A stretch of DNA of 41,440 nt from Bacteroidales bacterium. Lineage in GTDB: Bacteria; Bacteroidota; Bacteroidia; Bacteroidales; JAIPAP01. Positions 10,083 through 19,700 of this stretch are shown one piece after another (the stretch's first letter is position 1; the number at the start of each line of letters is the position of its first letter). The DNA is taken from NCBI GenBank assembly GCA_021740045.1, contig JAIPAP010000022.1, forward strand, positions 1-41,440. The letters are read 5' to 3'. The notes under the pieces were generated by a model. It did not search any database and had not been told where the DNA came from. It worked only from the letters and a program-made list of their open reading frames with translations. The position numbers and the translations under genes were made by a program.

Positions 10083-11741
10083 ATGATCAACCGCTTGTTT
10101 ATATGCTTGATAGCGGCGGCTTTGTTATGGCTTGGTGCCTGTAATACCGGTGACGAAAAGGATGATGATCGCAAGGTTTTCCGGTATAATGATGAAGCAG
10201 GCATTTCCTCGCTCGATCCGGCTTATGCCGTGAATCAGCCCAACATATGGGGCTGCATCCAGCTATTTAATGGTTTGGTCCAACTGGACGAAAACCTGGT
10301 AGTTCAGCCTTGCATTGCCAAAAGGTGGGATATTTCGGAGGATGGTACTGAATATACCTTTCATTTGCGCAATGATGTTTATTTCCATAAGGATAAAAAC
10401 GTTTTTCATTCAAAAACAGAGCGAAAAGTTACCGCCGCGGATTTTGTATACAGCTTCAACCGTATTCTTTCTCCAGAGGTAGCATCACCGGGAACCTGGA
10501 TTTTCTCGAATATCAGGAAAGAGCAAGGAGAATATGCGTTCGAAGATTTGAACGACAGCACTTTAAGAATAAGCTTGAAAGAGCCGTTTCCGCCTTTTCT
10601 GGGGTTACTTAGCATGCAATACTGTTCGGTGGTACCTAAGGAAGCTGTAAGGTATTACGGTGAAGATTTTCGCAGCCACCCGGTTGGGACGGGGCCGTAT
10701 TATTTTAAACTATGGAAAGAGGGCATAAAGCTGGTGCTGAGAAAAAACCCCGATTATTTCGAAACCCTTAATGGACAACAACTTCCTTTTCTCGATGCCG
10801 TTTCTGTGACCTTCATTATCGATAAGCAATCGGTTTTCCTGGAATTTGTAAAAGGCAATATTGATTTTATGTCGGGGTTGGACCCCAGTTATAAAGATGA
10901 GATCCTTACCCGCGATGGCCGGTTGAATCCCAAATATTCCGACCGCTTCCACATGATTACACAACCATACTTAAATACCGAGTATTTGGGTATTTTGATG
11001 GATACAGCCCAACAATCCGTTCGGCTAAGTCCGCTGAGCAATCGCAAAGTGCGCCAGGCCATTAATTTCGGTTTTGACCGGAAGAAAATGATGCGCTACC
11101 TGCGCAATAACATTGGAACCCCGGCCAACAATGGAATGGTTCCTCAAGGACTTCCGGCATTTGATCCTTCCGCATCATACGGTTATTATTATGATCCCGA
11201 TACTGCCCGCAAGCTGCTTGGCGAGGCCGGTTACCCCGGAGGGGATGGGTTGCCCCCAATCACCCTCACCACAACCAACGAATACCTTGATTTGTGCAAG
11301 TTTATTCAGCATGAAGTATCGGATATTGGAATTGACCTGGAGATTAATGTTACTCCACCGGCCACCCTTAAGGAAATGAAGGCCAATGCCAAGCTCAGCT
11401 TTTTCCGTGCCTCCTGGATAGCCGATTATCCCGATGCGGAAAATTACCTTTCCCTTTTTTACAGCAAGAATTTCACGCCCCAAGGCCCTAATTACACCCG
11501 TTTTGCTGATAATGAATTCGACCGCCTTTATGAAAAAGCCCGGAATGAAATCAATGACAGCATCCGCCGCCGCTTGTACAGGAAGATGGACAGCCTGGTG
11601 ATGGCCCATTCACCCGTGGTGGTCTTATATTACGACCAGGTAGTCCGTTTTGTGCAAAACAACATTACCGGTTTGGGCAGCAATGCTATGAATCTGTTGA
11701 ATTTAAAAACGGTGCGGAAAGAGCGGAGGCCGGATAGATAG
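10083..11741 (+). CDS. ABC transporter substrate-binding protein, peptide/oligopeptide type (SBP_bac_5), lipoprotein
   Basis: 552 aa; lipobox-like LWLGAC at the N-terminus, GISSLDPAYA, YTFHLRNDVYFHKDKN, HPVGTGPYYFKLWKEG, RKVRQAINFGFDR. Confidence 0.92.
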   Translation: MINRLFICLIAAALLWLGACNTGDEKDDDRKVFRYNDEAGISSLDPAYAVNQPNIWGCIQLFNGLVQLDENLVVQPCIAKRWDISEDGTEYTFHLRNDVYFHKDKNVFHSKTERKVTAADFVYSFNRILSPEVASPGTWIFSNIRKEQGEYAFEDLNDSTLRISLKEPFPPFLGLLSMQYCSVVPKEAVRYYGEDFRSHPVGTGPYYFKLWKEGIKLVLRKNPDYFETLNGQQLPFLDAVSVTFIIDKQSVFLEFVKGNIDFMSGLDPSYKDEILTRDGRLNPKYSDRFHMITQPYLNTEYLGILMDTAQQSVRLSPLSNRKVRQAINFGFDRKKMMRYLRNNIGTPANNGMVPQGLPAFDPSASYGYYYDPDTARKLLGEAGYPGGDGLPPITLTTTNEYLDLCKFIQHEVSDIGIDLEINVTPPATLKEMKANAKLSFFRASWIADYPDAENYLSLFYSKNFTPQGPNYTRFADNEFDRLYEKARNEINDSIRRRLYRKMDSLVMAHSPVVVLYYDQVVRFVQNNITGLGSNAMNLLNLKTVRKERRPDR

Positions 11742-11850
11742 AGAGGGGGATAGTTTCGTGTTTCATTTAGGGGGTACAGGTTTGTTGCTATCACTTGCCA
11801 GCCGGCTTTTTGCATAACCATAAGTGCACTTTCATCCTTGATCCCGCTCT

Positions 11851-11890
11851 CCATGCATCATGCACCTTGCACCATGCTTTATGCTCTTTG
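11851..11890. repeat. degenerate heptanucleotide tandem array
   Basis: CCATGCA|TCATGCA|CCTTGCA|CCATGCT|TTATGCT|CTTTG read directly. Confidence 0.8.
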
Positions 11891-12002
11891 TTCACTGGCT
11901 TCGGTTAGCTCTCCACCCTGCCGTCTCAATGCTCCAATCGCCATTCTGAATTCTCCTCCCACTAGTCCCGGGAAACTTCGGCTTCAAAACGCCAATCTCT
12001 CC

Positions 12003-12056
12003 GTCTCTCAGTCTCTTAGTCTCTCAGTCTCCCAGTCTCCCAGTCCCAGTCTCTCC
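12003..12056. repeat. octanucleotide tandem array, consensus GTCTCYCA
   Basis: GTCTCTCA|GTCTCTTA|GTCTCTCA|GTCTCCCA|GTCTCCCA|GTCCCA|GTCTCTCC. Confidence 0.9.
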
Positions 12057-14194
12057 CTCTCAATCAACACCTTCGCCATTATAGCATCCCAAATATAGTT
12101 CGAGGGGCAGTTGAGCACTTCATTATCGGCGCTGTATGATTCCCAGAAGTTATGATTTTTTGAAAGCTGCGTTTTCACGGCCAGCATCATTTTGCCGGCA
12201 AGTTCTTCAGCCACCTTATCATATCCATAATTCTTCAGTCCTTTAAACACCATATAATCCCACAGCAGCCAAACCGGCCCGTTCCACTTGCAACAGTAAT
12301 CCACATAAGGACTGTACCAGGGATCGGTGGCCGATAGGGTAGGGACTCCATATTTCCGCCAAAAAGTGGCGGTGTCGGTTAACTTATCAATAAGGATGGC
12401 GGCACGCTCTTCGGAAATGGCATTGGCCCATAAAGGCAAAAAGCCAATGATCTCGGGGCGTTTTAGGTCACGCTCCATAAACCGGAATGTATGGTTCTTT
12501 TTATCAACATGATAAAAGAACTGCGTTTCTTCATCCCACATACGTTCATTGATCAGCTTGATGATGTTTTGGGCCTTAGCATTCCAGTTTTGCTTTTCCT
12601 TATCTTTCCCCAATTCATCAGCCATGTAGGCCAGGTGATGTAATTCATTGACCACCATCAGGGAAAGATCCAAGCATTCCAATTCATTCGAAATATCTTC
12701 CTTATCAATATCCAGGTGCCGTTCTTCGGATACCTGGAAAATCACGTTGTACCAGTCACGCACGTTCTCGATCAAGCCATAAGGGCCCCATTCGAAAGTA
12801 CCGTCTTTGTCGTCATCACGGTTTTCATATAGCCAATTCACATAGTTTGTCCCGGAGGCATAAGCATCTTTCAGAAATCCCTTATCCTTGCTAACCTCAT
12901 AAACTTCCCAGTTAATCCAGGAATAAAATGGCGCCGATGTAGTGGGTTCACCTTTATGGGGATAGGCTTGTGTTCCGCGTGGCCCATGGCGATAAGCAAT
13001 AAGTCCGTCATCGCCCTGTTGTTCCATATAAACCCGTTGTGAACCTTGCGCTGATTCCCTGTCAAGATAAGCATAAGCCAGCATGCTGAGTGATTCATGC
13101 AAGACTTGATGACCATGCCCCCAGCCCCATTTGGGCTCACGGGAAAATACATAGAAATTATGGCCGGTTTGACCTGTGGGTGGGAGCATGCAACCCCGGG
13201 CCAGGTTGAACGCACTAAGGTAAACGAGCTTATCTTCGGGATTCGTAAAATCAATCCGTGGGATGGAAGCAAATAATTCGATATTCTTATCAACAAAGGG
13301 TTGAAGATCGACCTGACTAAGCGTAGTGATATCATTTAAAACTGGAGTTATATCACGTTCGCGGCTTTGCCAGCCCCGGGAAAAACGGATGGTTTTTGAT
13401 TCGCCTGTTGCTAATGTCATTCGGGAGTGAAGGGCGACAAAATCATATAGACCGGTGCTTTGCATATTTAGAGAGTCGCTGCGGTCATCGGAATAGTAAT
13501 CGGTTTTAATAATGTTATAGAAATTTTCCCGATTACCCTTATAAGCTCCGTAGGAATATGGCTTTTCATCCAGGGCAAAAATATCGCGGACATCGGCAGG
13601 GTAGGGCGCACCGGCGTATAGGTTACTAATCAGCCGCTTACGCGATTCGAAGTGATGGGTGATATATGCGTTGTGTTTTTTATTAAATCCCTTTACTTCC
13701 AGGGAATCATTACCCAATTCATAAACCGGGTACAACTCGATGATGTGTTTCATATCGGAGAGATTGGATATTTTCATGCTTACCAGGGCCATCGATGAGC
13801 TATAAACCAGAAAAGTTTGATGGACTTTCACTCCTTTCCAAATTTCATAATCAATAACGGCCATATCGGGGAACGAAGCCTTTACAACCGGTTGTTTGTG
13901 ATAATCTTCCGTATTTTCAACCACCACATCATTAACTTCCCAAATAGTATATAAGCGCCCGGATTGATCGCTTGAAAAGCTGAGTGGTTCATCCGGGCGG
14001 TCATAATGCATTTTGTAGCCTTTATCCGCATATAACCGGGATCGCTCCATTGCTGCTGTGTAGGTGGTATAGAGTGGTGCACCTGCTCCGGCATCGACTT
14101 TTAAAAAATCATCATAAATTTTAACTTCTTGTCCGTGTGAACTAATGAATTGAAAAACAATTGCTAAGACAAAAAGAATAAACAACTTTTTCAT
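12008..14194 (-). CDS. exported (alpha/alpha)6-barrel glucosidase, trehalase / GH63 (MGH1-like) type
   Basis: ORF 12008..14221. Likely start is the ATG at 14194 (MKKLFILFVLAIVFQFISSHGQ signal peptide). FYVFSREPKWGWGHGHQVLHESLSMLAYAYLDRESAQGSQRVYMEQQGDDGLIAYRHGP and CCKWNGPVWLLWDYMV. Confidence 0.82.
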   Translation of the reverse strand: MKKLFILFVLAIVFQFISSHGQEVKIYDDFLKVDAGAGAPLYTTYTAAMERSRLYADKGYKMHYDRPDEPLSFSSDQSGRLYTIWEVNDVVVENTEDYHKQPVVKASFPDMAVIDYEIWKGVKVHQTFLVYSSSMALVSMKISNLSDMKHIIELYPVYELGNDSLEVKGFNKKHNAYITHHFESRKRLISNLYAGAPYPADVRDIFALDEKPYSYGAYKGNRENFYNIIKTDYYSDDRSDSLNMQSTGLYDFVALHSRMTLATGESKTIRFSRGWQSRERDITPVLNDITTLSQVDLQPFVDKNIELFASIPRIDFTNPEDKLVYLSAFNLARGCMLPPTGQTGHNFYVFSREPKWGWGHGHQVLHESLSMLAYAYLDRESAQGSQRVYMEQQGDDGLIAYRHGPRGTQAYPHKGEPTTSAPFYSWINWEVYEVSKDKGFLKDAYASGTNYVNWLYENRDDDKDGTFEWGPYGLIENVRDWYNVIFQVSEERHLDIDKEDISNELECLDLSLMVVNELHHLAYMADELGKDKEKQNWNAKAQNIIKLINERMWDEETQFFYHVDKKNHTFRFMERDLKRPEIIGFLPLWANAISEERAAILIDKLTDTATFWRKYGVPTLSATDPWYSPYVDYCCKWNGPVWLLWDYMVFKGLKNYGYDKVAEELAGKMMLAVKTQLSKNHNFWESYSADNEVLNCPSNYIWDAIMAKVLIERERLGLGDWETERLRD

Positions 14195-14275
14195 ATTCCG
14201 TGCTTTTGGCTTCATTAACATGTTGCTAAGATATGAATATCTTTCTATCTTTGGTTACCATAAAACGATAGAACC

Positions 14276-14662
14276 ATGAGAAAGAAACATCTTAACCGGT
14301 TTTTGCTGTTGCTGCTTGTTCCGATTTTATTTTCCTGCAATTCGGCGCCATTGACTATGGTTGACAATGGCTCGGCCATCGATATTGCAAAAGGGGAAAC
14401 CTTCGACCTGGTGCTGGAGAGTACCAAAAAATCTGAAAAGGTGTGGGAACTCAGGGAAATGGATACTTCGGTGGTATCACTGGTGAATGGGCCCATATTC
14501 AATACCAAAAAGCATCTCGACAGCGAGATCATGGAGTATTTATACACCTTTAAGGGAGAACGACCGGGTACCACCACAATTCATTTGGTCCTGCATGATC
14601 CTGAAAATCCGGATAAACCGGCAAAAAAGGACTTTCGACTCACCGTGAAGGTTACGGAATAA
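14276..14662 (+). CDS. small lipoprotein, chagasin-like (I42 peptidase inhibitor) fold candidate
   Basis: 128 aa; lipobox LFSC; GETFDLVLESTKKSEKVWELREMDTSVVSLV ... GERPGTTTIHLVLHDPENP ... DFRLTVKVTE resembles the I42 beta-strand layout, but the canonical NPTTGY loop is not present. Confidence 0.65.
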   Translation: MRKKHLNRFLLLLLVPILFSCNSAPLTMVDNGSAIDIAKGETFDLVLESTKKSEKVWELREMDTSVVSLVNGPIFNTKKHLDSEIMEYLYTFKGERPGTTTIHLVLHDPENPDKPAKKDFRLTVKVTE

Positions 14663-14677
14663 GTTACCAATAGGGGC

Positions 14678-16747
14678 TTAATCCAGAATTATGTTATCCT
14701 GCTGCATATCCACCAGCATGCGGGCTACTATACCTGTCCAGATGTAAGCATGGTTCCAGCCGGCCTGTAAGTCGTCGGCACTGTAGAATTCCCAAAAAGT
14801 ATGATCTTTTTTCAGGTGATAGATCACATTTTTCATGACTCGTTCCGAAAGATCATCAGCCCTTTTGTCATAACCATAATCACGCAATCCGCGAGCAAGC
14901 AAGTACTGCCATTGTACCCAAATGGGCCCGTTCCAATAGCCAATGGGGTTGTAATAGGCATCGGCAGCCGAGAGGGTAGGAACACCGTAAGGCCTGTTAA
15001 ATTCAAACTGATTATCGAAATGCTCCAATAATTTTTTAACCTGAACATCCCTGGCCACGCCGGCCCACATCGGCAGAAAACCGATGATCTCCTTGCGCTT
15101 GAGGTCATTGGGGTTTTCAAAGGTGAAATCCTGGTCTTTCCGGTCCACATTGTAATAAAAGCCGTCCTTTGAATCCCAGCAGTATTGGTTGATTAATTCA
15201 CTACGCTTTCGAGCGGCATTATTCCACTTATCAGCCTCGGCGCCTTTATTCAAAAGATCAGCCATTGCGGCAAGAGAGCGGGCTTCTTTAACCATCATGG
15301 CGTTAATATCCGGTCCTTCGAAATTAGCCGGCCAACCAACTTTATCCCAGACTGCTACCCTGGCATCCCGCACACTTTCCAGCACTGCATGGGCGCCCCA
15401 TTCCAGCAAACCATCCCCATCCTTATCGCGGGTGGAATTCATGTACCGGTAATAAGCTTTTCCCGAGCGATAGGCCTCTTCCAGGAATGCTCTGTTCCCG
15501 CTTATTTTGTAGACTTCCAGGTTTTGATAGTTGAACCACGGCGCCGAACTGGTCATTAGCGAATCGCGCGGAATGTTCTCATTTAAATAAGGCCCAGTGC
15601 GGTAATTGATATACCCGTTTTCATGCTGCCGCTCCATAAAAACCCGCTGTGAATTCATAGCCCCTTCAGGATCCATCAAGGCGTAGGCCACCATCGCCAG
15701 GCTTTCGTGAAAGACTTGCCCACCATAACCCCATCCCCATTTGGGCTCACGCGAAAAAACATAATAATTGTAGCTACATTCTCCTTGGGGTGGCATCATG
15801 CATTGATGCATCAGGGTGAAGGCGCTCCAGTACATCAATTCTTTTTCGGGATCATTAAACTCGATTACAGGGATGCGTTTGTAGCGTTCTTCGGCTGCAC
15901 TTACGATCTCAGCGGGATCAACCTTTGCCAATTGATCAAGTGTCTTTTGTAGCCGGCTTTCACTAAGATCTTCTTCCGACCAGCCATGCATCATCCTGAG
16001 GGTAACAGATGTTCCGGGCTTAAGGGTAATATTCCCTGAATACGCCATTATCTCTGATGAAGCCTCACCGGAAACCTGTTCCTTTAACAACTGAAAAATA
16101 TAGGACTTTTTGTTCCTTAATGGCGCAAGGTGTGTCAAAGCTTCTTTATGCAAGCTAAAGAAACCATACATATCTTCCACCAGGGGAATATCATGTTTTT
16201 TCATCCATCCGTCGCGTGGTTTGTGATGTTTGAACAGATAAGTCCTGCTGGATCCATCCAATGTGACCGGATTTCTTTTTTGATTGTACCGGTATAGGTA
16301 TGGGATCAACTGAAGATTTAATATTTTACAATGGTCATTAGTGATGGTGAGTTCATACCAAGCCCCCCGGGAGCTATACGTATTGAAAACTGCTTCCACC
16401 TTAACGTGCTTAAAAGGACGATAATGAAAGCGTACAATGTCGTTGTAGGATGTGGTGATGACAGGTTCGCCATAAAACTCACCCGGTTGCAGGCGAAAAA
16501 TGCTGTCAACACCTATTCCCATACCCAAATTAACCCCACGTTGTGAGATAAACTCCAGCGGATGCTTTTCATCGAACCACATCATCCGGTAACCCTGATC
16601 CAATTTATAATCAGAGCGGCTCATGGGGGCTGCATAGGTGGTGTATAGCGGATCATTTGCAGTAAGCTGAAGATCAGACAAAAACTGACCTTTTACACTT
16701 GTAAACAGGCTGGCTATAATGCCCATGATAACTAGTATTCGTCTCAT
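14678..16747 (-). CDS. exported (alpha/alpha)6-barrel glucosidase, trehalase / GH63-like; paralogue of the gene at 12008..14194
   Basis: 689 aa; YYVFSREPKWGWGYGGQVFHESLAMVAYALMDPEGAMNSQRVFMERQHENGYINYRTGP; GYWNGPIWVQWQYLLARGL; signal peptide MRRILVIMGIIASLFTSVKG. Confidence 0.82.
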   Translation of the reverse strand: MRRILVIMGIIASLFTSVKGQFLSDLQLTANDPLYTTYAAPMSRSDYKLDQGYRMMWFDEKHPLEFISQRGVNLGMGIGVDSIFRLQPGEFYGEPVITTSYNDIVRFHYRPFKHVKVEAVFNTYSSRGAWYELTITNDHCKILNLQLIPYLYRYNQKRNPVTLDGSSRTYLFKHHKPRDGWMKKHDIPLVEDMYGFFSLHKEALTHLAPLRNKKSYIFQLLKEQVSGEASSEIMAYSGNITLKPGTSVTLRMMHGWSEEDLSESRLQKTLDQLAKVDPAEIVSAAEERYKRIPVIEFNDPEKELMYWSAFTLMHQCMMPPQGECSYNYYVFSREPKWGWGYGGQVFHESLAMVAYALMDPEGAMNSQRVFMERQHENGYINYRTGPYLNENIPRDSLMTSSAPWFNYQNLEVYKISGNRAFLEEAYRSGKAYYRYMNSTRDKDGDGLLEWGAHAVLESVRDARVAVWDKVGWPANFEGPDINAMMVKEARSLAAMADLLNKGAEADKWNNAARKRSELINQYCWDSKDGFYYNVDRKDQDFTFENPNDLKRKEIIGFLPMWAGVARDVQVKKLLEHFDNQFEFNRPYGVPTLSAADAYYNPIGYWNGPIWVQWQYLLARGLRDYGYDKRADDLSERVMKNVIYHLKKDHTFWEFYSADDLQAGWNHAYIWTGIVARMLVDMQQDNIILD

Positions 16748-19700
16748 TATTCACGGTGATTTTTCAGGTGTACAACTATGGTTTTACGAATGTATTGGCC
16801 TTCCTCACCGCATGCTTCAACCTTCAGCAGATCAACATTGCCTTCTTTTTGCATATATTCGGCCTTTTCCACTTTTGTTACAAGCTCCCCGGGATCATAT
16901 AGCCGGAGCTGATCTTTTTCCGCGGCCAGCATTTCTGTTTCAATGATGTATTGAGCTCCATCCAGGTAAGCATCGATAATGCGGATCCCTTTTGATTGAT
17001 AACCCGGCTTGGGATCGGATAAAGCAGGCAAAACGCTGATCCCCGGCTTATAGCTGATCTCCAGTTTATGCGATTGCTTCACCTCCAGGTTGACGCTAAC
17101 CTCTTCTAATTGCCGTTTTTGGTTGATTTGATATTCAAGGGGTTTTCCGTCGAATAAAACATGCTCAACCACAACACCTGGCTCCAGTGCAGGTTGAAAG
17201 TGAACTACAAGCGGATTATCCCCGGAATGATTCAGGGAATAAATTGCCTGTCCGTTTGTTTTGGTCAGCACCAGATGCATGCGGTGATCACCAACTGCAA
17301 TATTCTTCACCGTTACCGTATCCCAATCAAAAGGAAAACGGGGCGATAAGGACAAGGCATCTTCCGGGGCATCGGGTTGCAGGCCCAGCATACCTTCGAG
17401 GGCAGGCTGCAATACCATGGTTTCCGACCAGCATTGATGGCGGCATACGCCTGAGGGTTTGTATTCCTTTCCATGCAATACCTCTTCCACAAAGCCTTTG
17501 GCCCAGTGGCGGTAGACTTTCAGGTTATTCATTACATGGGCATGACCTTGTAACCAGCGATCCTGTTGATATTCAGCAAGAGCGGTCCAACCGGTATACA
17601 AAGGCCAGACACTTCCGGTATGATAACCCCTCGGATTAAAGTCAGGACTTGCTTCACTGATAATACGCACACCCCAATCGGCAGTGTAGTAATTGGAAGC
17701 CAGGTTATTTAAAACCTTTTGGGCTTTTCCGGGTTCGGCATCGGAAAAATAGGTGGGTATGGCCGGCATAATGGTTTGTGCCTGGTGGTAACTGCCGTCT
17801 TTGTACTTTCCATGATAATAGAACCCATGTTCTTCATCCCAGAATTCAGTATTGATGATGGCTATAACCTTTTCCGAATCGTTTCTGTATTTTTCAGCCA
17901 AAGCGGTTTTACCCAGTTTTGTTGCCATATATTCAGCTTGCTCCAGGGCTTCGGCCCAGCACCCTGCAAGATAAAGGGATGTGTGTGATCCGAATAAGCT
18001 GCCACCTTCCACCCAGCCATGCCCAACGTTGGTATTCTCTATCAAATGGTCACCGTCGGTATCGGTGGAATAGCAGAAATCAATGGCTTTTTCAATATGT
18101 GGCCAGCTGTTGCGGATAAACTCCAAATCACCGGAATGATGAAGGTATTTTCCGGCCAATACGATATAAAGCGGGGTGGCATCCGAGGCATCGTAATGCA
18201 CTACACCGGAGGTGGTCAGTTCATGGTATATCTTACCCGACAGATCCTGGTAATCCTGGTAAGTTTCCAAAATTCGTTTAACTTTATGAAAGTCCCCGTA
18301 ATCAAGCAAGGCATAACCGCTCCATTGCCCATCGCGGCCAAAATACCAGGCATAGCCCGGGCGTCCATTCACTTTATGCTCACCGTCCCAGCCACTGGCC
18401 GTTGTAGCATAGCCTGCAACAAGCGATGAAGCCACACCCGGAGTATTAACAAAAAAGCGATCCGAACCAACCACTGACCAGGCATAGCCTTCATTAAACA
18501 CTGCATCAGGACTTTCAATCATTAAGTGCTTGTTCAGCAGCTTTTTGCTATAGGATGCCATTGCTTTCAAAGGGTTTAGTGGATCAACCATCAATGCTTT
18601 AAAAGCATTATGGGCATCATTTAAACTTTGGGTTGAAGTGGAAATCATAACATCCATGTTATCATTCATTTCCAGGTTAAATGACGCAAGAGCATATAAT
18701 TGAAATTTGTCCGTTTTTGTGGTTACCACATGATCATCAAACGGCATTAATGAATCATATCGACCTATCCGGGTATCATAAGGTCGCTTATTCATACCCA
18801 ACACGCACACCTGATCTTCCAGCTTGTTCTTCCAGATAAACGCATTGAAAGCCGAATCCCAGGCATAGTCAATACCTTGAAGCACCTTTCCGGAGTATGG
18901 CCACATCAGCCTTAAGTTGCTTTTAAACCGGATAAATAATTCAGCCGGATATACTCCACGGTATTCGTAATGTACTGTCGATTTGGCATCAACAGGACAT
19001 ACCGAAACTATTTCTTTAAGGTATGCCCGACGAAAACGATAAAGCCTGGAGAAAGCCTCCGGCATAATTTCTACCTGCGGCTTTTCCTGATCAAGCCAAA
19101 AAATGGTATCGGCATAGGAAAAGCGGATACCCACTTCATAATCGCGCAAAGCCATAAAAGGATGTGCCCATATTTCCTCGATACCGCCCTTTTCGCGTCC
19201 CATGATCAACATCTGTTGCCCGGCTACGTCCCAAAAATTATCGGTAGCAAAGCGACGTTCCAGCTTTAATGCGGGTTTAGCTGTATTCCAGGTTTTGGCT
19301 GGAACAAGAGGAATTTTATCAAGGGACGGAGTAAATGATTGCACCTTTTGCTCTCCAAAATGCCAGTAATGCTCCCTTTTGTCTTTTTCCCTCCCGCCAA
19401 GGTATTGAAAAACATTCTGCATAAAGGTTTCAAGGTGAGGCCGGTTGTGATTACCGGCTGAAAAAGCCGTATAGGCACCAACAGCCAGTACCTTTCCTTT
19501 ACCGTATTTATATTCCACCATCAGTTTAGTCGATTCCCTGAGAAATATATAATCCCAATCAACGGCAATCACATTTCCGCTGGCAGGCATTTGGTCTTCG
19601 AAGAATCCATGTTGCCTTACTGTAGTATCACTGGTTGGTTTCCAAACATAAGCGCCTCCATAAAGCCCTTTAAACACAGGATGTGACTTAAAGGCATGCA

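Noticed and set aside
11175-11609. 144-aa minus-strand ORF and neighbouring antisense ORFs inside the substrate-binding protein gene
   Set aside because: Overlap a clear CDS on the opposite strand; no signal or domain.
11851-12056. CRISPR array
   Set aside because: Units are 7-8 nt, contiguous with no spacers; a simple tandem repeat rather than CRISPR.
11838-12098. 86-aa plus-strand ORF (SQSLSLSVSQSPSPSLSLS)
   Set aside because: Low-complexity translation of the tandem arrays; no coding support.
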